DNA of 64,000 nt from Cytospora piceicola. Lineage: Eukaryota > Ascomycota > Sordariomycetes > Diaporthales > Cytosporaceae. The notes beneath the pieces were generated by a model that saw nothing but the letters and a program-made list of their open reading frames with translations, made no database searches and was not told the origin of the DNA. The translations under genes and the position numbers were made by a program. Numbering within the stretch: position 1 is the first letter of the stretch; each line of letters starts with the position of its first letter. Where the stretch lies: assembly GCA_023375675.1 (NCBI GenBank), contig JALQBC010000003.1:434001-498000 (forward strand), read 5' to 3'. Of this stretch, positions 1-12,404 are shown one piece after another.

Positions 1-1134
1 TGAAGGCTCATTCATGTGGCGGCAGCGGAAACCGTGCCTTCAGCTCCCTTGGCTTTGGGACCGTCCCAGTCCCTAGACAGTGCTTGCTGCACCGTATGTA
101 CATTTGAACGGCCTGTGCATCTGCCGTTCGTATTCAAGTCTGCAAGGAGCTGTGCCGAGCAGGATTTTATGAGTGGCCCACGCCCGACTGGAATCATTGC
201 TAAAGGGGAGTTTCCTGGCAAAGGCAGGAATAACTGGACGCTCTTACCGGATTGGCCCAGAACATGGCCATGGAATAAACCGGCCTCTGGTGGGTGGTAC
301 GCCTGAACGAGGTCCTTGTTTACGCCCGGCTTCTCGGTATGATGCCACCCGAGGAATATCAGATTCAGTAGCCAATAACTCTCTGGTTGCTACACCAGCA
401 CTGGGTTGTTGGATGAATAGTTGGGTTGCAGGCAAGACGATATTGATCGTCATGGGGACAGCAAAATCGAGTCCTTGGGGTCGATGGCCCCTTGGGAAGT
501 GTAGAATAAATCGTCGTGGAAGGCATGATGACCGCCTCGATACCAATATGTAGCCTATGCACCTGACCCCTACATGGCATTGCTGAAGGAGACTACATTC
601 CGGTTAGTCTCAATACAAATGAATAACAAACAAACAAACAAGCTTGGAACTTGCCGTGATGTGCCCTTATGTGTAACTAACTGTCCATCTAACGTCGTCC
701 AAACGGGTAAGTATACATCTACGTAGGGGTTGTGAGGGCGACCCCTTAATGAGTAAGCTAAGTAAGGAAAGACAATAAAATAAGTGTTGAAGAAGAATGC
801 GATTAAAAGTACAGTGAACTAAAGAGTTGTCGGCTCAGGTTTCGATAGGCAACCCGACTCAATCACTGCAATACTCATATGAAAGCCATTACAAGCGTTC
901 GAAAGAAGGCTGAGAAGGAAGGCGGTGGCGGTGACATCAGTCAGGTCAATTTAGAGGGGCGAGGCGGGAGCTCCAAAAAATTGCGCCCCACCCACGATTT
1001 TGGTCCTTGACAAACCACCACACCAACGGCATCACGAGCGTAGAGACATCTATTCCGCGACAGACTGCGTGCGCTCTTACATTTGACTGGTCACTTCTTT
1101 CTTTCAACAGACTGCTCTGTTCAAATCCGCCAAG
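1..1134. other. Intergenic / 5' region of the DRG1 gene
   Basis: I see no supportable gene here. The short reading frames on both strands match no family. A small (CAAA)n tract lies near 625-640. The last few hundred bases are probably the promoter and 5' UTR of the GTPase gene that starts at 1135. Confidence 0.6.
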
Positions 1135-2776
1135 ATGTCGACCACCGTGGAGAAGGTGCGTAGTGAAGAAGGATTTTTGTGTGGACTGCGATGCTGACTT
1201 TCCATGCGACAACAGATCAAGGAGATCGAGACCGAAGTACGTGCAAACCCATATATACATCTGCTCGTGGCCGCTGGATCGACCATACCCGACGCATAGA
1301 GAGGTGTAAAGGACGAAATGGGTCACAGGATGCCCAAAGACAAGGCGCTCGAAGCCGGCCGGGCAGCCTCATTCGTGCGCACACCGACTCTCGGCGTATC
1401 TGGTGGTCATCCAGCACCAGAAGTTTTCCCTCTAGAAACGTCTGCGTACGATTCGATTGATTCTAATTTACAAACAGATGGCTCGGACCCAGAAGAACAA
1501 GGCAACGTCCTTCCATCTGGGTCAGCTGAAGGCGAAGCTCGCCAAGCTCAAGAGGGAGTTGCTCACGCCCTCAAGTAGTGGTGGCGGCGGCGGTGCTGGT
1601 TTCGATGTAGCTCGTACAGGTGTTGCTAGTATTGGCTTCATCGGGTTTCCGTCCGTGGGGAAGAGTACGCTCATGAGCAAACTAACGGGACAGCACTCTG
1701 AAGCGGCGGCATACGAGTTCACAACCTTGACCAGTGTGCCGGGTCAGGTTCAGTACAACGGTGCACCCCTTCAAATCATCGATCTTCCAGGAATTATCGA
1801 GGGAGCAAAGGACGGACGAGGACGTGGACGACAAGTCATCGCGGTTGCAAAGACCTGCCATCTGATCTTCATTATCCTCGATGTGAACAAGCCTCTTACC
1901 GACAAGAGGGTCATTGAGAACGAACTCGAGGGCTTCGGAATCCGAATCAACAAAGGACCACCAAACATCACGTTCAAGAAGAAGGACAAGGGTGGCCTCA
2001 ACATAACGAGTACCGTACCTTTGACCCACATTGACCCAGACGAGATCAGGGCTGTGATGAACGAGTACAAAATATCCTCCGCGGATATTGCCATCCGATG
2101 CGACGCGACCATCGACGACCTCATCGACATTCTGGAGGCCAAGAGTCGAAGCTACATTCCTGTCGTTTACGTCTTGAACAAGATCGACGCCATCAGCATT
2201 GAAGAACTGGACCTTTTGTACCGTATCCCCAACGCCGTGCCCATCAGTTCTGAGCACGACTGGAATATCGATGAGTTGATGGAGGTCATGTAGGTTTCTC
2301 CCTTTATGCTTGCTCACTGTTTGGCCGAGGAGCTAACCAATTGGGATTGCATCGCAGGTGGGACAAGTTGAAGTTGGTCCGGGTCTACACGAAGCCAAAA
2401 GGAAAAATGCCCGACTACTCTGCGCCCGTCGTGCTTCGTTCCACAAGGTGCACGGTTGAAGATTTCGTAAGTCCGCTCAAGCAAAGCAGAGACACTTCCA
2501 CGTGGTCGAGGACCGGCCTCATACTAATTGTACCCCCGCCAGTGTAACGCCATTCACCGCAGCATTGTCGAGCAGTTCAAGACGGCTATCGTGTATGGAA
2601 AGTCCGTCAAGCATCAGCCACAACGGGTGGGACTGTCACATGAACTTGCGGACGAGGATATTGGTAAGTGCTTCACCGCGTCAAACCTCTACAGATGTTT
2701 GATTGTCACTGTGGAGAAAAGGCTCTTGAATGCTAATTTCGGCTGTTCGGAAAAAGTCACCATTGTCAAGCGATGA
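1135..2776 (+). CDS. DRG1: DRG1/Rbg1-type developmentally regulated GTP-binding protein
   Basis: Cytosolic OBG-family GTPase. Family knowledge: it binds a DFRP partner (Tma46 in yeast), associates with ribosomes and supports translation. Proposed exons are 1135-1155, 1216-1236, 1478-2289, 2358-2466, 2543-2663 and 2757-2776, giving 367 aa, exactly the usual DRG1 length. The N-terminus reads MSTTVEKIKEIETE and then [10 protein letters not shown], the conserved DRG start. The P-loop GFPSVGKS is at residues 70-77, the G3 motif DLPG at 116-119, and NKID is the G4 motif. The C-terminal exons encode the TGS domain ([20 protein letters not shown]) and end in VTIVKR. Two successive 21-nt coding exons at the 5' end are unusual but give the exact conserved N-terminus. 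Confidence 0.97.
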
Positions 2777-5700
2777 TTCCAGAGAGTCTGGACCAGGGTT
2801 CGCAAAGGTTTCCAGCCGGATCAAAATCCGCCAACAGCCTGGTATCCTTGCTATACCATCAAGCGTATACTTTGCCGCAAGAATTGAGACGCGCCGCGAA
2901 GACCGTTAAGCCGAGACAGGATGACCTTGTTGACAGCGAGATTCACCAATTTCGGAGAATTTTAGTCGGGTGGAGCCAGTCGAAGTAAAGCTAATGAATG
3001 ATACAACCTCAAATGGTAGGGACACATCGGTCTATCAGCAGTCGATACAGGGTTTGATAGCAGCAGCTTGTCAGCTTGGCTCACCCCGTTCAACGAGGGA
3101 ATAGTCTACCCTGAACGACATGAGACTCATTTATCAGATATACATTTCGATTGGGGGGGAGGCATCAGAATAAGGGAGGGTACAGTGAGGGAGGCGCCTG
3201 AATGGGACGGATAATGAATTCAAGATTCATACTGCTTTAGCTTTGGCCCCCCTGGGGCTCCCAGTTCCGGCCGTCAGCCTCGTTTTGCAGCACCGCAAAT
3301 TTGATTCGACATTTCTAACTTCGTTGGTACCAAGCCCACACACATCGTGGATGAACCGTTACCTCCAAAATGACCTTGCACGATCGAAGGCGAGATGGTC
3401 TATCACCTGGTCTGTTCAACCAGCAGGAGGAATGGTGGGCAGCAATCACGCACCGTGAAGTTTTACCAACGCATAATTCCTCGCATTTTCACAACCCATG
3501 CCAGGGGCTGACGACCTCGCTGCCAACCAACGGCGGGGTCAAAAGTCTTCCAGGATTCTGGTGTCCTGCCCAGGCAAGATGGCTCTGCACGATGGTACTA
3601 TGAGCACGGAATACGACCCGGGAAGTTGCGGTCTACTACGCTGCCTGGGTCTCATGGGCTACCTAGGTACGCGGACGAGCAATGTTTAGCGGCTGAGAGA
3701 TCGAGAGATCGAAGAAGTCTGGCCCTGGAGCGAGTTCAGCCCAACCGCTGGACTGTGTGGGTTGGGCCTGCTTGTCCCTTTGAGCCAACCTACTTTCTGG
3801 TCGCATCAGATCCCGGGGCTGGAAGGTGACTTCGTCTTCCACGTGTGCCTGGCCAAGCAATGCGGCGTCGGGATAGCTTTGGGGAAACGACATATCCTCA
3901 GCATCTCTTGATCGCACTGGAGAATCACAAGAGACGAAAAATTGCCGATGAGGAACGGAATGATGATGATTACCTCGGAGAAGGCACAAACGTTCCCACC
4001 CAACCTTCGGAATGTTTGGACCAATAAGATCCCTAGAGGTCGCGTTCGCTTCGAGGGCCCTGCTTCCTGCGTACGCCAGGTGCGAATTCGACCTTTCACG
4101 AGGAGACTCTTGCCGCCGCATTCGACATCCACAAACCAAGCTTCTCTGACAGCCTCCATGAGTGGCTGTCTTCTACTCACCAGCTGCCCCGCGGAGCTGC
4201 GAGAGGATCCGGAACCTCCTTGCTTGTATGGTTTTCTTCGCTCTCGCCAAACTCAAGACTTGGGTCTCACACTGTTATCCCCCCCCCCCCTTTTTGCCAC
4301 TGTAGCCGCGATATCATCCACATTGTTGACATTGCGGACCCCAAATTCGCAAGTATACCGGGTTACCCTGGGGTCGGGCCTTTAGCCGAAGCAGACGATT
4401 GACCGGGCGCAACGAGGTCTACCAACGCTCCCGTACGGCTACGCGTATCGTGTGATTGATTTCGGAGAGATGCACGGGCTCTTTCAGCCCTCCACGGGAA
4501 GAATTCATGTGCAAGTCGACAAGACTACATAACGTCGTCGCTTTGGGGAGCAAAACGCCATCTGTGCTTTTGTTCCTTCGTGCCCGACCCTCGTCAAAGG
4601 TTCCGATATCAAATCCCACCGTGCTGTGGAGAAGAAAGATGTGGATACTCATAATCTCAACGGATCACTTACGTACAGCTGCCGAAGGAAAGACTGGGAA
4701 CCAACTCTCGAGTCTTGACGGATTGGGGAGACAGTGCTGATCGTACCGTGCCTAGCGGCCGCTCACTGCCTTCGTCGCCATCAATTCCTTTGGCCCCTGC
4801 CTTGTAATATCTGACTGATCTCGACAAACTTGGAAGCCTCTACTTTGTTCAGACTTGTGCTCGAGCACAACCGGCATAACTGTCTCCGTGAGTCACGTAG
4901 CAGGTGTGTCTGCTCTCGGAACTATTCAGCTCACCGTCAAGGTACCAAATTGGGTGTCATAAGCTTTGCCTCGGCTGCCCGGTTACGACATTTCTGACAG
5001 GAACCTCAAACGATGAGCGATTGGCTCGTCAGATCACGGCCTGTGCACAGGATAAATCCTACATTGGATCGACGCATGGAAATGACCCGGCGTGCCGGCC
5101 ACGCTCTTTGCTAGAGGATGACGTTGGGTTCGTCTTGGTCTCTTTTCGAGTTCATCACCGAGTCCGTCTTGGTCCTCACGGGCAGAGCAAGATTATTCCG
5201 GAGGACAGTACAACGGTACGCCATAAACTCGTACACCTTCTCGCAGCCCGTGAGGTTCACTCCCACAATCGCCCACCCTCTCTCAGCAAAGATCGACGTT
5301 CTCCGGGTGTCATTCGCGAGGAGCTTCCCGCATTAGGCCAGATCGATGCCCTACGTCCACCAGTATCTCCTAGGAAAAGCTCCCGTCAGGCAGGGGTCGC
5401 GATACCAGCCGGCGAACTGGAATTCAAGCCGGCCCCGAGGTTGCCGGGGTCGACCTGCTAAGACGCGCCTCTGGCCCTGAATGTGGTCTGATTCCAGACT
5501 TCTCACAGCCCCGTTGCCCAAAAAACCACCCTCTTTCAGCACCCAGTCCTACCCTGACAAGGGATCTCAACCCCAGTAACATGTCGTAGTAACCTCTGCT
5601 CTCCCCCGCGTGAGGCTGCCCAGTCTCGTGGCTCATGGATCCAATCACTCACAGCTACTGGCCTTCGAGGGTTTGTTCCTCGAGGCTGCGAAGGCCACGT

Positions 5701-8653
5701 TTGCGGCTTCCCAGGAGTCTGGATCCGGCTCATCTGGGGCCACCAGTATGGGTTGCCCATCGACACCTCCGCCAGGCCACGTCATGCAGGACAGGCCGCT
5801 GCTGGCGCTGCTTGTTACTTTCTGACAGGTAACTGCTAACATGCTGGAGCCTACGGGTACAGAGCCCGGGAGGAGGATGCACTGCAGCCCGGCATACCTT
5901 GGGCATGCCTCTGTCTAACCCCCCCCCCTTTGGTTCCTCGGCATTGTAGCGTCCAGGGGCGCAAATTTCCAGATTCTCAGGCTCGATTCAAGATGATACC
6001 ACACTTGTTTCGTGGTGTCCTTGGGTAGGGAATAGGGGCACTAGGAAGTGGCCGACACCCCCTTGTCATGGTGCAATGTCGAGTCCGCCAGCCCGCATTT
6101 GCTCCTGACAGCGGCTTGACGGGAAGACTGGAAGAAGAATAGAAAACCAGTATGGGCCAATAAGGATGCGAGAGAAGCCTTGCAACGTCTTTTCTGCGAA
6201 CAGGTCGGGCTCCCCTGGCACCTTATGCACCTACATATATGCCGGCGGAGGGCCATTCCACCGCGGAGATGCGCGGGGGTTAGACCCTTACGGCGCCCAA
6301 CACACTAGACCGAGCTCTGGGCAACTCCGGTGCCAGGGGTTGACCGAAGCTCTGCCAGCCACGAACCAAAATCTGGGTCCTTGGGTCCGTCCGTCCATTG
6401 GGCTTGTGCAAAGTGGGTGAGCGGGCCGCAGCGCATCGAGTTTTGCGCACAATGCGGTTTGTTCACGGTTCCACCTTGACGATCTGTCTACGCAGTAACG
6501 GATCCGTACAAAGCAACTGCCCTGATGATGCCTCTATGCCGAACTTGCTCGATTCGGCCGGATGAAGCCATCGAGAAGCAAAGAAGATTAGGACGGAACA
6601 GGGAATGAGTCTTGCCAACTACCGAGTCGATGCCTGTGCCGCAGGAGAACGGACTTGATCCTGTGAGAGACTTCGAGGCAGAGACCCGCTTCAAAATGAC
6701 AGATCCATCCGGATTACCAGGCCGGTAAGCATCCTTAGCCCAGACAGTAAATGATCACTGTATTCCAGCTCTCCTGTGTCATTTGCACTGCCGGAAAGGC
6801 TCCATCAGTAGCAACGCCAAGTGAAATTATCTGACAGCCTGGTGATCCAAACGACATGAGCTGTCGGTTTAGACAAGGGATGCTGAGAGGTGACGAAAGG
6901 TTCACCTGAATAGAGTTGCATCGGGATACGGGCACTGGACACCATCGCAAGTGGATCGGCTGGAACAAACCCCCCCCCTGCCCACTCCACCTGTGACGGG
7001 AAGCCTTCTGGACGACATCTCGTCCCGACTCACTGATTCGCACGCCTCGCACGTCGTCTCCTCACACAGTGGTAGTACGATTGGCTGAATATTGGGGAGG
7101 CAATCAACCACTTGCTGTTGGTTGGACTCGTACGGTCTGGTACTTGGGGCTGGCGAGCGGGCCTGTCGCATCTCGAATATCACCATCTCTCACCTTTCTC
7201 CATAGCTTCCCATCTTCCCGCTGAGCTGATGGGGCGCCTCTTCCGATCCCAAGACGCAGTGTCGTGGACAATGTGGTTGTTGTACCGCCTTGTGGAGAAC
7301 GCATATGTTTGGCCGAATCCCCTGCGCCGTGGACCGGGTCGACCAGAATTCTTTACTTAATATTATATATACATGATCTTCCCGGTACCTTCATGCGCAT
7401 TCGACGCTTCATGCAGCACCATCCTGCATGTGCCTCTTATCCCCCTGGCACTTATAGCCCTCTCATGCTACTCTCTTACATACACACCTTGGCGGGCTAC
7501 CAGGCCTAGTATCATTGCCACCCCACACCACCGGAACAAATTCCCAAGCAAGCTATCCTACCAGGCTATCTCTTTGCCTTGTCTCTATTGATCCATCTGG
7601 GCCTGCATTTCGAACCCCCCCTGCCACTATCCCTCCGAGTGCGCCCCTCCATTCTGTGTTACTCGTTCTCTCTCCCTCCCTCCTGGACGGGGTCCCCCAG
7701 CAGTACGTATCCTTGTTGACACAGACAAGCAGTCTGGCAAACATACATGTAGCCGTGTTGCGGCCCATCACTTGATCATTCTGCACCTCCGAAAAGGGCC
7801 CGGCTTGCTGTACATCAGCGTCTGCAACTGCATTGCGACGTCTGCTCTACAGTAGGGCTCATCCCCCGGACCTTGCGAGCCCACACCTTGACTGTTTACT
7901 GATCCGTGTCTGCCACTCTTCTCATCTACAGGGATATTTTCTCACGACCGTCTCACCATTAGGCTATGTCTGTCAGACAGTGTCATTTGGATAACGTGAG
8001 CAGCTTTTCTTCTTCCCCTGTCGCTCGAGAGACAGAGAAATACAGCCGAGAGGTGTTTATATGAGCGGGCATGGGTTACAGTATAAGAGGAGTCCCAGCA
8101 GAAGGAAACTAACCATGCGCCTTATTTTAGCAACGAGAGTATCAGCACCGCCTGCTGCTGACGTCGACGACGAAGACGGCTGAAGACCGATCTTCATGAA
8201 GTTTAATTCGGCCCCTGGAGTAATAAAGCCTCGCCTTGTGCTTAGACCGTCGAGTCTGGGCGTGCATGCATCAGAGTCGTCTCTTTTAGGAGGCGTGCCG
8301 GACTGCAACTGCTTGCTCCACCCGCTTCGTGAGCTGCGGCTGTCGACGAGACAGGTCTCCTAACCCAAGAAGGACTCGATTGCATTACACGGAGCTTGTC
8401 CAGGAACCAATTGTCGATCTCTCATGCCTGCCGCCTCTCGTTCATGAAGTTGAATCACACCAGTCCTGTGGGGTACAGACATATCCTCCCCACGCACTCA
8501 CCGCATCTATCAAGCGTCACACGCAGAGGACCTGGTTCGTGAATATCGTAGAAGCCTTTGGATTTGAACCTGGCCTCGTCCTCCTGCCGAGGGTCCGTTT
8601 CTGTCGACAAGAAAGAGCCTCGCAGAACATCACAACATCTTGGAATACACAGG
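2777..8653. other. Long gene-free interval upstream of the CENP-B-type regulator
   Basis: About 5.9 kb with no family-recognisable protein in any frame, no tRNA and no intact mobile element. The longest open frames (4904-5461 plus, 3663-4139 minus) have no recognisable motifs, and I do not call them genes. Cytosine runs stand out: 12 at 4279-4290, 10 at 5919-5928 and 9 at 6970-6978. From about 7370 to 8050 the plus strand is pyrimidine-rich, as expected of a long promoter and 5' UTR of the gene starting near 8654. A TACCTAGGTA motif lies at 3660-3669. Confidence 0.5.
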
Positions 8654-10761
8654 ATGCACAACCAAGGAGGGATAGGAGGATCCTCTAGCATGGATCAGGA
8701 AACTCACCTTGCCCACCATGACCAAGCATTTGGACACGACCAATGGAGCGATATGAGCCCTTACATACAAGCAACGATGCCAGAGTATGGTGGTGGCTTT
8801 GGCTACATGCCCCCGATGTCTCATGGTTTACCATCCGAGTCTCTAGGCCGCATGCCACCACCGGCAGCACCACCACAGCAGCCATTGCCACACCAACAAC
8901 ACTCACAAACGCCACCTCCCCATCACCCACAGCTACCAATGCTGATGGTGCCATCGCATCCCACGTGGCCGAGCATGTTGACGAATCCCAATAGCTACAA
9001 CTCGTCTCCCCCCGTTGCAATACAACCTGCTTCGGCCCCGCCTTTAAAGACCACAAGGCCGCCGATACCACCAATCCAGTCGCAACCTAGGAAGACTTTG
9101 ACAGACGATGACCGCCGTCGCATGTGCCAGTATCACATTGACAACCCGTCGATGAAGCAGACGGAGATCGGCGCCCTGTTTGGCGTGGAACGAAGGTGAG
9201 AATGGCAAGCACTGCTTCCGTCTCCGAGAACGACATGGACAGGCACACTCCTACTTCAGATATAGGAGTACCAGGCTAACAAGCCAACTCTAGTACGGTG
9301 TCCAAGGTTCTGAGCCGCAAGGATAAGTGGCTCAATCCAGAGGACCGCAACAACTCGCCTATCAAGAAGAACAAGGGCAAGATCCCGGACATCGACAAGA
9401 CTCTGGCCAACTGGCTGCGCAACGAGCAGCACAAGGGCCGGCACGTGTCCGACTCGGAGATCCAGGAGCAGGCCCGCATGTATGCCCGGCCCTTCAGGGA
9501 AGCCGAGACCAAGATCAACAACCCGTCATGGCTCGAGAAGTTCAAGCAGAAGCACAGCATGGGAGGGCGGCTCCTGAGGCGAGCCTCGGAGACGAACATC
9601 CCCAGGGCCGCGGGCAAATTATCGACGACCTCCCCGGTTCTGGCCAACTCGCAGCCTTCGAGTGCGATTTCTTCGGACTCTCCTGTGCACCACTCGGGGT
9701 CGCCTTTCTCGGCTGGGCCTCGCGATGCTGGTGAAGAAGAGAGGGACGGTGGTGGTGGTGGAGGCAATGAAATGATCATGGACTTCTCGGAAGCACCATC
9801 GACATCCACCGGGACCACGTTCAAATTTACCACGACAAACCAGAGCACAACCTCCCTGGGAAGTGGCTTTGCATCTGACACGGCAGGCTCCTCTTTCTCT
9901 GATAACACCATGAGCCCTACAGGCACAGGCCAGTTCACCTTCTCTCCTGATCCCAATGTCGGCGGTTTCCTCTCGACAGACCACCACTCCCAGGCGGGAC
10001 AGATGCACCCCGGAGGGCCCAACTTCCAGCGACCAAGGAGCCAGACTTTCCCCACGCTGGACCTGGAGTACATGAACCAGGCAAGCAGCGAGACCAACGA
10101 CCCCCTGACGCCCAAGTACGTACAAGGCTCCCAGGGCGTGCCCTCCACAGCCCCCTCGTCCGCGCTCGAGTCCCCATCCCACGAGTTCTCCGCCACGGGG
10201 CCCTTCGGCATCGACAACGCCATGGCCTCGCCGCACCACCAGCCGCAGCACGCCCTGCACCACAGCAGCAGCGCGAGCAGCCTCCAGGGCCAGCGGCACG
10301 GGGGCGGCGGCGGCGGCGGCGGCGGCCAGGGGGGCGCGGGGGCCGGGGCCGGGGGCACGACGCCCATCATAGGCAGCGGCGCGCTGTCGTCCTCGGTCGC
10401 CTCGTCGCCCGTGTCGCCGACGCAGGAGGACGCGCGGCGGGCGGCCGACACGCTGCTGTCGTTCATCGCCAACAGCGGGCCGAACAGCCTCGTGGACCAG
10501 AGCGACTACAACGCCGTGATCCGGCTGACGGACAAGCTGCGGCTGCACCAGCAGGCGCAGCAGGCCCAGGCCCAGGCCCAGGCCGCCGCCGCCGCCGCCG
10601 CTGCTGCCGTGTCGAGGGGCTCGCAGGGCCTGGGGATGATGAGCCTCGGCCTGGGGATGGGGGGCCTGGACAGGATCCCCGAGGGGGACGCGGAGATGGG
10701 GAACACGGGGACGCACATGGATGAGGGGGGCATGATCAAGCATGAGGGCACGATGGTTTGA
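8654..10761 (+). CDS. CENP-B/Tc5-type HTH DNA-binding protein (domesticated transposase-like)
   Basis: Probable nuclear DNA-binding regulator of 669 aa. Exons are 8654-9195 and 9294-10761; the junction reads GVER|STVSKVLSRK. The middle carries two helix-turn-helix modules. The first runs from RKTLTDDDRRRMCQYH through IGALFGVERSTVSKVL (CENP-B N / psq type). The second runs from PDIDKTLANWLRNEQ to WLEKFKQKHSM (Tnp_Tc5/CENP-B type). No DDE nuclease domain follows, so this is not an active transposase. The N-terminus is rich in His, Pro and Gln. The C-terminal half is low complexity, with a Gly tract near 10303-10325, Gln-Ala repeats and an Ala tract near 10580-10606. The start is uncertain: ATG 8690 (657 aa) has a better Kozak context (A at -3, G at +4) than ATG 8654. 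I cannot name an ortholog. Confidence 0.85.
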
Positions 10762-12404
10762 TGGAAAAGGGGGTGGGCTTGCGCTCTGCCTGGGTGGTGT
10801 TTTTATATTTTGTTGTTGTAGGTCCTTGTCTCCTGTTCCCTCCCCGAACATCCCCTTACCCAGCTCAAATTCCCCGGCATTCAACTCACAAAACAGCAGT
10901 TCAGGTCACTTTCACGAAGTCTGACTACAAAGAGACATCACTCCCTCCACGGGGACTGAAAAGCATTACCGACAGTAATTACACGAGCAACCATCCAGCC
11001 AAGTCTCACGACGGCGATGGCAGAGGAAGGGAAAACGGCACATACAAAAAACAAACAAACATACGTGCAGATAACCTGCGACGCACACACGCACACACAC
11101 ATATTACTTCGACCAGCCTCTCCGCTGTATTCTCGAAACTACCACGGCACAAACATACGAAATTCTATATATACCCTGGCTTTTCTACCGCCGCGACAAG
11201 GAAAGACTCACCCGCTCACGCGAAACGGACCAACAAAAGATATTCAAACTCAGGACTTCCTCACATCTCATTTATCTATCTTCAAACAAAGTGTCATCTA
11301 ATTCGAGGAACAAACGAAAGATTCATTGGGGAAACTATCGGGAGATCTTTGGGGCTATCTTTCGGCATTCTTTTGGGTCTTCTTTTCTCTTCAACTGTAT
11401 CTTTTCGTTCTACTACGGCTCTTTCTCCGTATTCTCATACTCGAACCTTTTTTATATTTATTGGCATGACCAATGCATCGTAATCCAACCTATGGTCGAT
11501 CTGGTATTGGCGATATCGAACCTAAGAAATATACCAAGGCAAGAGGTGTGAGTGGCTCTGGGAAGGGGTGGGGGGATGGGCTCAGTGTTTGGCGGGCAAG
11601 ACCGGAGGGGTGCCAACGTGCTCCATGCTGGGTTTAGAAGCCTGGTGTGTGTTGGTGCAGGCTAGGGAAAAAGAAGCCATGCATACGAGTGAGGAAGACG
11701 ACGAGACAGGCCCCAGGAAGACAAGAAGAGGGTGGGACGGAGACCTACGTCGAGAATGATCTGATTCTCGTCCTTTTTCCGTCTTCTCTCCCTGCCCCTC
11801 TTCAGTCTTGGAAATCTCGATTGTCCAAGGGTTTTGGAGATGGCAGGAGGGGTTCCAGAGCCAGGGCAAGGCAAAACGAAGTCAAAGCAACACTACGGGG
11901 GGCGGAGGGGGGAGGGCAACCAAAGTTACCGTCCACACCCCCCCGGGCGGCTATCTGCATATTCAGGATAGGAAGATAAGCAAATCATAATGTGACAAGC
12001 CAAAAAACGAAAGAAGGGGGTGGTGTAGCCCGCCCAATCGAACCCGAGTCACCCTTACGAAAGGGGGCACACAACAGTGCCCTCCGCCTGCTTGCATTGA
12101 TGCCTTATGATGATTGTATTCTGCAACGTGCCCCATCCTTTTTTGTTCGGCCTGTCTGCAGCGTTGCGGCATGTGTGCCCCATGTGTGCCGTTTAGTGGC
12201 AGATCTGGGATGGCGAGGAAAAGCAAGTCCGGTACCGCTTTTGGAGTCAATCGTTTGGGATTGTTGGTTCCTATGTTCAGCTCGACAAATGACATATATG
12301 AATTGACGGGTCGTTTTGTTCATTTATGGTTAGACTGCATGCATACGCACATCGAGCAGCACGGGGCGGTATGACAAAGACCCAGGCCCTGCTTAACGAC
12401 TAAC
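10762..12404. other. Convergent intergenic / 3' UTR region
   Basis: This lies between the 3' ends of the CENP-B-type gene (+) and the PXA gene (-). The open frame running on to 11483 has no family features and looks like 3' UTR. Small CA-type repeats occur near 11080-11105. No RNA gene or mobile element is recognisable. Confidence 0.5.

Noticed and set aside
4904..5461. 185-codon plus-strand frame in the gene-free interval
   Set aside because: No recognisable domain, no convincing splice partners and no family-like composition.
9619..10884. 421-codon and 398-codon minus-strand frames opposite the CENP-B-type gene
   Set aside because: Low-complexity shadows of GC-rich coding DNA.
10758..11483. 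Frame extending just past the CENP-B-type gene stop codon
   Set aside because: It starts inside the gene's stop region, has no domain and has 3' UTR-like composition.
12025..12075. Possible minus-strand tRNA around GGGTTCGATTGGGC
   Set aside because: No matching T-arm or acceptor stem.
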